Made by a program: the position numbers and the translations under genes
The notes under the pieces: model-generated
Told to the model about the DNA's origin: nothing
The model's input: only the letters and a program-made list of their open reading frames with translations
The model's database searches: none
Source: DAOUKH01 sp965207995
GTDB taxonomy: Bacteria > Chloroflexota > Dehalococcoidia > SHYB01
NCBI GenBank assembly: GCA_965207995.1
Contig: OZ242299.1
Coordinates: 1,798,001-1,862,000, forward strand
DNA length: 64,000 nucleotides
Direction: 5' to 3'
Shown here: in pieces, positions 24,183-30,466 of the stretch
Layout: every line of letters starts with the position of its first letter
Numbering within the stretch: position 1 is the stretch's first letter

Positions 24183-25481
24183 TTAAGGTGCCCCCCCAGA
24201 GGGGGAGAGGTTTGGCGGCTGCTTGACGAAGACGACGCCCTGTTCGATCAGGCGCTCGATCTCATCGGGGCCGTAGCCGAGGTGCTCCAGGGTCTCCTGG
24301 GTCGCGTTGCCGAGCACCGGGGGCGCGGACGGCGGCGTGACCTGCGACTCGGAGTAGTGGACGGGATGGCCCGGCATGCGGATCTCGCCGACCCGCTCGT
24401 GCTCCACGCTCCAGATTGCGCCGTTGTTGACGACCTGGGGGTCGTCGAAGACCTGCTCGGGCACGTTGAGCGGCCCGCAAGGCACGCCGGCCTCGTCGAG
24501 CAGGTCGAACCACTGCTGGGTCGTCTTGGAGCGGAAGATGGGCTCCACCTGGGCGACGAGCGCCGCGTTCTCCTCGCGGGTCGTGCCGCCGTAGCTCGTG
24601 CCGTCGATGGCGGGATCGTCGATGCCCAGCAGGTCGCGGAGGCTGCGGCGCATGACGTTGTTGAGGCAGGCGACGGCGAGGAAGCCGTCCTTCGTGGCGT
24701 AGGGACGCCAGTAGATGTTCCGGGTGTTGGCCCCGAGGTGGCTCTGCCGCAGCTCGAAGAGCTCCCGGATGTTGGAGCCCGCCCGTGCCGCCTCGGCGAC
24801 CTTCTCGACGAACTCGCGGCGGGGGCCGGCGTCGAAGCGCTCGACGTTGTTCATGGGACGGTACTGGCAGGCGAGGATGGCGTTGAGGAGGTTGGTCTCG
24901 ACCTTCTGGCCGCGGCCGGTGCGCTCGCGGGCCAGGAGGGCGCCGACGATACCGAGCGCAAGAAAGACGCCCGCCGAGTAGTCGCTGATCGAGGTGGTGG
25001 TCATGCCTAGGCCGTCGGGGGCGAAGGTGCCCTCGTGCGCGATGACGCCGCCGATGGCCTGCGCGACCATGTCGAAGGCGCCGCGGTGGGCGTAGGGCCC
25101 GGTGTGGCCGTAGGCGGTAATCTCGCCGTAGACCAGCCTCGGGTTGAGCGGCGCCAGCGTCTCGTAGTCGATGCCGAGGCGCTTGGCGGCCTGGGGACGA
25201 ACGTTGACGACGACGGCGTCGACGCGCTCGACGATCCGCCGGACGATGCCGGCGGCTTCCTCTTTCTTCAGGTCGACGACGCAGCTGCGCTTGGTGCGGT
25301 TGACCTGAAGGAAGCCGCGCCCCTCGCCGTCGAGCGGCACGGAAAAGCGCATGCGGTCGCCGCCCGGCGGCTCGATCTTGAGCACGTCGGCGCCAAGGTC
25401 GGCGAGGACCATGGTGCAGTAGGGCCCGGCGATGTACTCGGTGAAGTCGACGATGCGAACGCCGGACAGGATGCCGGACAC
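24183..25481 (-). CDS. CaiB/BaiF-type CoA transferase
   Basis: A 432-aa class III CoA transferase. Motifs include VRIVDFTEYIAGPYCTMVL, ADLGADVLKIEPPGGD and RSCVVDLKKEE, plus the D of SISDYSAGVFLALGIV, which occupies the nucleophilic-aspartate position of formyl-CoA transferase. These enzymes move CoA between acids through an aspartyl-CoA intermediate. GTG 25481 is chosen for GGGAGG eight bases upstream; ATG 25535 has no family match. The last dozen residues (PPNLSPSGGAP-like) are encoded by the intergenic hairpin repeat. With the neighbouring acyl-CoA dehydrogenase it suggests an acyl-CoA catabolic route. Confidence 0.9.
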   Translation of the reverse strand: MSGILSGVRIVDFTEYIAGPYCTMVLADLGADVLKIEPPGGDRMRFSVPLDGEGRGFLQVNRTKRSCVVDLKKEEAAGIVRRIVERVDAVVVNVRPQAAKRLGIDYETLAPLNPRLVYGEITAYGHTGPYAHRGAFDMVAQAIGGVIAHEGTFAPDGLGMTTTSISDYSAGVFLALGIVGALLARERTGRGQKVETNLLNAILACQYRPMNNVERFDAGPRREFVEKVAEAARAGSNIRELFELRQSHLGANTRNIYWRPYATKDGFLAVACLNNVMRRSLRDLLGIDDPAIDGTSYGGTTREENAALVAQVEPIFRSKTTQQWFDLLDEAGVPCGPLNVPEQVFDDPQVVNNGAIWSVEHERVGEIRMPGHPVHYSESQVTPPSAPPVLGNATQETLEHLGYGPDEIERLIEQGVVFVKQPPNLSPSGGAP

Positions 25482-25595
25482 TGCGCCCTCCCGCGGGCCG
25501 CAAGCACGGCCGCGCCGGGCGTAAGTGTACGCCACAGGGGAAGCGGGCGCGGATGGCGCCCGTGCCGGGCTATGGAGCTAGGAGGGGCCGGCGGC

Positions 25596-25886
25596 TTACC
25601 AGCGGCCGCCGCCACCGCCTCTGCGCCCGCCGCCGCCGCGGTCCTCGCGAGGACGGGCTTCGTTGACCGTCAGGGTGCGGCCCTGGAACTCGGTGCCGTT
25701 GAGCGCCTGGATGGCGGTCTCGGCCTCGTCGTCGTTCGGCATCTCGACGAAGCCGAAGCCCTTCGACCTGCCGGAGTACCGGTCGGTGATGAGCCGGACG
25801 TCGTCGATCTTGCCGTGGGGCGTGAAGAGAGACTCGAGATCGGGCTGGGTCGCGTCGAACGAGAGGTTGCCTACGTAGATATTCAC
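25596..25886 (-). CDS. RRM-domain RNA-binding protein
   Basis: A 96-aa protein with one RNA-recognition motif: RNP2 NIYVGNL at the start and RNP1 KGFGFVEM in the middle, followed by a Gly/Arg-rich tail ending GGGGRRGGGGGRW. Such small RRM proteins, common in cyanobacteria and Chloroflexota, are often cold-induced and bind mRNA. It has its own upstream space and no operon partner. An AAGGAGCG site precedes the ATG. Confidence 0.9.
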   Translation of the reverse strand: MNIYVGNLSFDATQPDLESLFTPHGKIDDVRLITDRYSGRSKGFGFVEMPNDDEAETAIQALNGTEFQGRTLTVNEARPREDRGGGGRRGGGGGRW

Positions 25887-26064
25887 GCAACGCTCCTTGG
25901 GAAAAATGGCGCCTGGATCAAGCTAGCGTCGCGCGCCCGAGTGGGGGACACAGGAAGGCATACGGGACATTCGCAATGTTCAAGACGTGAATAGCATACC
26001 ACTTCGATGGAATCCCGCGCCCGTGGGCGGTGTCGCGGGCCAGACGGCAAGGGGGAGAAGAAGG

Positions 26065-26141
26065 TGGTCGGGGCGAGTGGATTTGAACCACCGACCCCCT
26101 GCACCCCATGCAGGTGCGCTACCGGGCTGCGCCACGCCCCG
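26065..26141 (-). tRNA. tRNA-Pro (anticodon GGG)
   Basis: Reading the minus strand: CGGGGCG acceptor, a D arm with CAGCCCGGTAGCGC, the anticodon stem CCTGC-ATGGGGT-GCAGG (anticodon GGG), a T arm with GGTTCAAATCC, the 3' acceptor CGCCCCG, discriminator A and encoded CCA. It is 77 nt including CCA. All stems pair. Confidence 0.96.
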
Positions 26142-26317
26142 ACGTCTCGGAAGTACGCCGCTCCCAGAAGTGGGAAGCGCCCCGACCATCGGACAGAATA
26201 GCACGCCCGCTTCGGCGGCGGCAACGAACGGGGTGGCCGCGCCGGGCCGGTTTACGTCCCGCGCGCATGGGCCTAGAATCGACGCCGACGGCCCAGCACA
26301 CCACCACGGAGGACGCT

Positions 26318-26935
26318 ATGGACCAGCGCATCGGCGTCGACGTCTACTTCGACTGCGTCTGACCCCACGTTTATCAAGCAGCAGTTTGGCTGCGAAAGGT
26401 CAAGGAGCGAAAGGGCGACGCGCTGCAGGTCAACTGGCGCTCCTTCCCGCTGGAACAGCAGAACAGCAAGGAGGGCCCGGAGTGGCGGCTGTGGGACCAC
26501 GCCGACGATCACCCCAGCCGCAGCCTGCCCGCCTTCCGCGCGCTGGAGGCGGCCCGGCGGCAGGGCGACGACGCCTTCGCCGACCTCCTCTTCGGGCTCC
26601 TGGAGAAGCGCCACACGGCGCGCCTCAACTTCCGCGAGCCCGATGAAATCGAGGCGGTGGCGAAAGAGGCCGGACTCGACGTCGAACGGCTCCGGGCCGA
26701 CGCCGCCGACCCGGCGCTCCTCGCGAACATCGCGACCGACTTCGAGTCGGCCGCGCCCAAGGGCGTCTTCGGCACGCCGACGTTCACGTTCGAGAACGGG
26801 CAGACGTTCTTCATGCGGATCAAGGCCCCCGAGGATCCCGCAGAGGCGGAGCGCATCTTCGACGCGCTGTACGAGGTGCACGTGAAGAGCGGGGCGGTGG
26901 ACGAGGTCAAGCACCCCCACCCGCCGGAGGAGTAG
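26318..26935 (+). CDS. DsbA/FrnE-like thioredoxin-fold oxidoreductase, candidate selenoprotein (in-frame UGA = Sec15)
   Basis: A 205-codon frame interrupted once, at TGA 26360-26362. On both sides it matches the DsbA/FrnE family: VDVYFDCV-U-PHVYQAAVWLRK at the N-terminus, then VNWRSFPLEQQN and the cis-Pro loop GVFGTPTFTF near the C-terminus. The UGA falls on the first cysteine of the CPxC active-site motif, where a selenocysteine would be functional. A hairpin with a G in its loop follows 16 nt later. ATG 26318 has GGAGG five bases upstream. The second motif cysteine is Val, so the active site would be a single Sec (with Cys13 two residues before). A Cys-to-stop mutation is the alternative. 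Confidence 0.75.
26378..26393 (+). promoter_or_regulatory. candidate bacterial SECIS hairpin
   Basis: The stem GCAGC (26378-26382) and GCTGC (26389-26393) encloses the loop AGTTTG. A G occupies the second loop position and the loop starts about 20 nt after the UGA, as bacterial SECIS elements require. The stem is only 5 bp. Confidence 0.5.
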
Positions 26936-26944
26936 GCGCTAGCG

Positions 26945-27070
26945 GGGTCGGGGAGGGAAGGGCGGCCCGCGGGCGCCCTCTCTCAGTCTCCCCCAGAGGG
27001 GGAGAGGGAAGACCTCTCGGCCCCACCCGTTTTCCAACCGGCGGCGGCAGTGTGCGAAGGTCTCCCCGGG
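26945..27070. repeat. intergenic hairpin repeat overlapping a gene end
   Basis: CCCTCTCTCAGTCTCCCCCAGAGGGGGAGAGGGAAG and following sequence match the repeat copies at 21100 and 22640. It encodes the last 20-30 residues of the substrate-binding protein on the minus strand. Confidence 0.75.
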
Positions 27071-28095
27071 GAGTAGCTCTTAGGGGGCTGTCCTACTCGA
27101 TGAATCTCGATGACGTCGGCGGAGCCGAGCTGGTCGAGGGGGACGGGGAAGGTGTTGGCCGCGGGCCGGCTCAGCCAGAGGCCAGTCGGCGTGTCGATGT
27201 TGACCGGCGCGCCGCTGAGGTCCTCGTCGGCGAGGAAGCGGGCCAGCATCTCGCCGACGATGCGGCCGTTCTCTTCGGGCACCGGGCCGCGGGCGGCGTA
27301 GGCGCCTCGGACCACGTGATCGCGGTGCGTGCCCACCACGGGGAGGTCGACGCTCGCCGCGGCGGCAAGGATGTCTTCGAGGGCGTCGTCGAGCAGGGCC
27401 GACGGGGTGAGGGCGATGGCGGCGACGTCCGCCTCCGCCGCCCGGCGCACGGCGTCTTCGACGGAGGCGGCGTCGGTGACTTGTATCTCTACGACTTCAA
27501 GTCCGGAGCGAGAGATTCCCTCGGCGCCCAGACGCGCCGCGGCGACGGAGTCCAGCTCGTCGGGCACGACGAAGACCGCGAGCCGGGAGCTTGGGATGAG
27601 GTCGAGGCTTGAAAGGGCCGGGCTGACCATCTCGACGAGGCCCACCGCGGGCGCGAATGCGCCGCCGGTGACCGCGCCGTGCCGGAAGCCGCCGTCGCTC
27701 AGGCCGCCGACGGTGGAGTCGGTGGCCAGGGCGAAGAAGATGGCCTGCCCCCTGGCGCCCTCGACCGCCGCCCTCAGCGCGTCGGAGCCGATCGCGAGGA
27801 GGACGTCGACCTCCTCTTCCACGACCAGCTCTTCGACGATCTCGTCGAGGGGGAACTCGCTGCCCTCGGCGTTGAAGTGGAAGTAGCGGACCTGCTCAGT
27901 GGCCTTGTAGCCCGCCGCGTCCATGGTCTCGAGGAAGCCGTTGCGGGCTTCGTGGACGGCGGGGTCGTCGAAGCGCTCGACGATGCCGATCTCGACGATG
28001 TCGGCGTCGCCGCACGAGGCTAAAACAAGCACCGTCGCGAGCAGGGCGGCGAGCGCGGTCAGGGCGCGGGAAAACCGGGGTGTCGGGAGCGGCAT
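26983..28095 (-). CDS. ABC transporter substrate-binding lipoprotein (ABC_sub_bind family)
   Basis: A 370-aa predicted lipoprotein (lipobox LASC) of the ABC_sub_bind family, which binds amino acids or other small solutes for an ABC importer. Features are EIGIVERFDDPAVHEARNGF, an AIGSDALRAAVE pocket segment, IFFALATDSTVGGL, VVGTHRDHVVRGAYAA and a typical two-lobe length. No permease or ATPase sits beside it. ATG 28095 begins the signal peptide. The C-terminal ~25 residues (from about GRPSHTAA to SLSPSGGD) come from the intergenic repeat and are unlikely to belong to the fold. Confidence 0.8.
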   Translation of the reverse strand: MPLPTPRFSRALTALAALLATVLVLASCGDADIVEIGIVERFDDPAVHEARNGFLETMDAAGYKATEQVRYFHFNAEGSEFPLDEIVEELVVEEEVDVLLAIGSDALRAAVEGARGQAIFFALATDSTVGGLSDGGFRHGAVTGGAFAPAVGLVEMVSPALSSLDLIPSSRLAVFVVPDELDSVAAARLGAEGISRSGLEVVEIQVTDAASVEDAVRRAAEADVAAIALTPSALLDDALEDILAAAASVDLPVVGTHRDHVVRGAYAARGPVPEENGRIVGEMLARFLADEDLSGAPVNIDTPTGLWLSRPAANTFPVPLDQLGSADVIEIHRVGQPPKSYSPGRPSHTAAAGWKTGGAERSSLSPSGGD

Positions 28096-28240
28096 GGCGG
28101 GGAGCCGGGAGGGCTCGGACGATGATAGCAGAGCGGCGGAGCAGCGTCGCCGCAAATCCGCCCGGCAGGCTAATGACTTTGGAGAGGGCGAGGCGTATAG
28201 TTCGCTTATAGATCGTCAGGCTGCAGCGCAGGAGGAAGCC

Positions 28241-28540
28241 ATGGGTGTGATCATCCGTTGGTCCGCGCGGCGGGCCGAAACCAGCGGCGGGTCCGCTTCC
28301 GCCGAGCACGACTTGCAAGGAGTCGTGCGGTGTTCCGAAGACGACGTGGGCCGAATGGTCCGGGCGCTCAGCGCCGAAGTCGTCCTCCTACGAGACAAGG
28401 CCAACCAGCTCCGCGGCAAGGGCATGGTGGTCAACGCCCGGGTAGAGGAGGAGGGCGGCGAAGGGTCAGGTTCCCGGCGACCCTTCAAGATCGGCCTGCG
28501 TCTCGTGGACGAGACCGCGCCGGAGCGCCGGGCGGGCTAG
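28241..28540 (+). CDS. hypothetical protein, 99 aa
   Basis: A small soluble protein with no recognised family. ATG 28241 has AGGAGG seven bases upstream, which is the main support. It is charged, with a helical middle (SEDDVGRMVRALSAEVVLLR, then DKANQLRGKG) and an Arg/Ala-rich end (ETAPERRAG). It is divergent from the substrate-binding gene and convergent with cysM, so it stands alone. Confidence 0.55.
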   Translation: MGVIIRWSARRAETSGGSASAEHDLQGVVRCSEDDVGRMVRALSAEVVLLRDKANQLRGKGMVVNARVEEEGGEGSGSRRPFKIGLRLVDETAPERRAG

Positions 28541-28551
28541 GAGCGGCAGGC

Positions 28552-29487
28552 CTACCACCAGATCTTGCCCTCGGTACGGCGCAGGATCTCGTAGTAGTCC
28601 TTCGTCCAGAGCTCGGTGCTCAGGTACTTCCAGCCGCCGTCGGCGAGCAGGCAGACGATGTTGCCCTCGGTCATGCGCTCGGCGACCTTGAGGGCGCAGG
28701 CCACGACGGCGCCGCTGGAGACGCCGGCGAAGATGCCCTCGCGTTCGCAGAGCTCCCGCGTCGCCTCGAACGACTCGCGGCTGGTGATGATGCGCTGCCC
28801 GTCGAGGACGGACTGGTCGAGGATCGGCGGGATGAAGCCGTCCTCGAGGCTGCGGAGGCCCTGAATCAGCTCGTCGGGATGCGGGGCGACGGCGACCACC
28901 TTGGTGGCCGGGTTGTGCTCCTTGAGCCGCCGTCCGGCGCCGGTGAGCGTGCCGCCCGTGCCTAGCCCGGCGATGAAGACGTCGACGTCGGGGAGGTCGC
29001 GGAGGATCTCCACCGCCGTGCCCTCGTAGTGCGCCTTGGGGTTGGCGTCGTTGCCGTACTGGTAGGGCATGAAGTAGATATCGTCGTTGCGCGCCAACTC
29101 CTGGGCCACCTGGATGGAGCCGTTGCTGCCGCGCTTGCCGTCGGAGAGGATGATCTCGGCGCCGTAGGAGTCGAGCAGCTGGCGGCGCTCGATGCTGACG
29201 TTCTCCGGCATGACGACCTTGACGCGGTAGCCCTTCAGCCGCCCGATCATCGCGATGGAGATGCCGGTGTTGCCGCTGGTGGGCTCGAGGATGACGCGGT
29301 CGCGGGTGAGGGAGCCGTCGGCCTCGGCGGCCTCGATCATGTACTTGGCGATGCGGTCCTTCACCGAGCCCGTGGGGTTCTGTCCCTCCAGCTTGGCGAA
29401 GATGCGCACGCCGTCCTTGGGACTCGTCCGGCGTAACTCCACCATCGGCGTGTTGCCGATGGCGTCGATGATGCTCGGGTAGTACAT
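28552..29487 (-). CDS. cysM: cysteine synthase, CysM type
   Basis: A 311-aa PLP enzyme that makes cysteine from an activated serine. The PLP lysine is in NPTGSVKDR, the phosphate loops are SGNTG and GTGGTLTG. Segments PENVSIERRQLLDSYGAEI and the C-terminal ADGGWKYLST resemble the mycobacterial CysM, which takes sulfur from the thiocarboxylated carrier CysO rather than sulfide. The upstream MoeB/ThiF-like adenylyltransferase, 20 bp away, fits that chemistry. No CysO or ThiS gene lies in the window. A plain sulfide-using CysK remains possible. Confidence 0.88.
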   Translation of the reverse strand: MYYPSIIDAIGNTPMVELRRTSPKDGVRIFAKLEGQNPTGSVKDRIAKYMIEAAEADGSLTRDRVILEPTSGNTGISIAMIGRLKGYRVKVVMPENVSIERRQLLDSYGAEIILSDGKRGSNGSIQVAQELARNDDIYFMPYQYGNDANPKAHYEGTAVEILRDLPDVDVFIAGLGTGGTLTGAGRRLKEHNPATKVVAVAPHPDELIQGLRSLEDGFIPPILDQSVLDGQRIITSRESFEATRELCEREGIFAGVSSGAVVACALKVAERMTEGNIVCLLADGGWKYLSTELWTKDYYEILRRTEGKIWW

Positions 29488-29507
29488 CTGCTCTGGCGGA
29501 CCGGGAG

Positions 29508-30335
29508 CTAGCCCCCGCCGACACCGCCGCAGAAGACTTCGTAGTCGATGAGCTCGGTGACGGTGGGGTTGTCGCCGCAGAGGGGGCAGTTCTTGTCTTG
29601 GCGCAGCTTGACGGTGCGGAACTCCATGCTCAGCGCGTCGAAGAGCAGGAGCTTGTTCACCAGCGGCTCGCCGATGCCGAGGACGATCTTGATCGTCTCG
29701 ACGGCCATGATCGAGCCGATGATCCCCGGCAGCACGCCGAAGACGCCGGCCTCGGCGCAGCTGGGGACCATGCCGGGCGGCGGCGGCGTGGGGTAGAGGC
29801 AGCGGTAGCAGCCCTCGCCGGGCTTGAAGACCGTGGCCTGGCCCTCGAACAGGAAGATGCTGCCGTGCACGAGCGTGGTGTTCGAGAGGTACGCCGCGTC
29901 GTTCACGAGGTAGCGCGTCGAGAAGTTGTCGCTCCCGTCGACCACGATGTCGTAGTCGGCGAGGATGTCCATGATGTTCTCCGAGCTCAGGCGCTCGTTG
30001 ATGGGGTTGACGCGGACGTCGGGGTTGATGTCGTTCAGGGTTTCCTGCGCGGAGACGACCTTGGGGCGGCCCACGTCGTCGGTGTCGTGCAGGATCTGGC
30101 GCTGGAGGTTGCTCAGGTCGACGACGTCGAAGTCGACGACACCGAGCTCGCCCACGCCGGCGGCGGCGAGGTAGAGCGCCGTCGGCGAGCCGAGGCCGCC
30201 CGCGCCCAGCAGCAGCACCTTCGATTCGAGGAGCTTGCGCTGCCCGATGCCGCCCACCTGGGGCATGATGATGTGCCGCTGGTAGCGCTTGAGCTGCTGT
30301 GCGGTGAACGCGAGCGGTGGCGCGGTGGTCGTCAT
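29508..30335 (-). CDS. moeB: MoeB/ThiF-type sulfur-carrier adenylyltransferase
   Basis: A 275-aa E1-like enzyme that adenylates the C-terminal glycine of a ubiquitin-like sulfur carrier. The nucleotide motif is GAGGLGS; the arginine-bearing RQILH and DGSDNFSTRYLVND segments are present. The zinc site has two CxxC pairs (CYRC and CPLC). There is no C-terminal rhodanese domain, unlike MoeZ. ATG 30335 is chosen for the family N-terminus. It is co-transcribed with cysM, so carrier-dependent cysteine synthesis is a plausible pathway; molybdopterin or thiamine sulfur transfer is the alternative. Confidence 0.9.
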   Translation of the reverse strand: MTTTAPPLAFTAQQLKRYQRHIIMPQVGGIGQRKLLESKVLLLGAGGLGSPTALYLAAAGVGELGVVDFDVVDLSNLQRQILHDTDDVGRPKVVSAQETLNDINPDVRVNPINERLSSENIMDILADYDIVVDGSDNFSTRYLVNDAAYLSNTTLVHGSIFLFEGQATVFKPGEGCYRCLYPTPPPPGMVPSCAEAGVFGVLPGIIGSIMAVETIKIVLGIGEPLVNKLLLFDALSMEFRTVKLRQDKNCPLCGDNPTVTELIDYEVFCGGVGGG

Positions 30336-30410
30336 GTCCGGCTTGCCCCCAAATCCGGCGCGGCCTCCCACAAGCCGCGGCCGACTGCAACCAAAAGAGT
30401 CGTCAACAGA

Positions 30411-30440
30411 AGTATAACAGAGCGAATCACGCCCGGACAA
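30411..30440 (-). promoter_or_regulatory. candidate promoter of moeB-cysM
   Basis: On the minus strand: TTGTCC (30435-30440), an 18-bp spacer, then TATACT (30411-30416) preceded by TG in the extended position. Transcription would start near 30404, about 70 nt before the moeB ATG. Confidence 0.5.
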
Positions 30441-30466
30441 ACGGGCGGTGGGGCGTCGGTCAGCCG

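Noticed and set aside
26108..26362. Separate short ORF ending at the TGA at 26360
   Set aside because: The conserved protein continues in the same frame after the TGA; the ORF is the selenoprotein start read with Sec as a stop, plus upstream tRNA sequence.
28552..30390. Single 612-aa protein including the cysteine synthase
   Set aside because: The N-terminal half is an off-frame reading of moeB; cysM starts at 29487.
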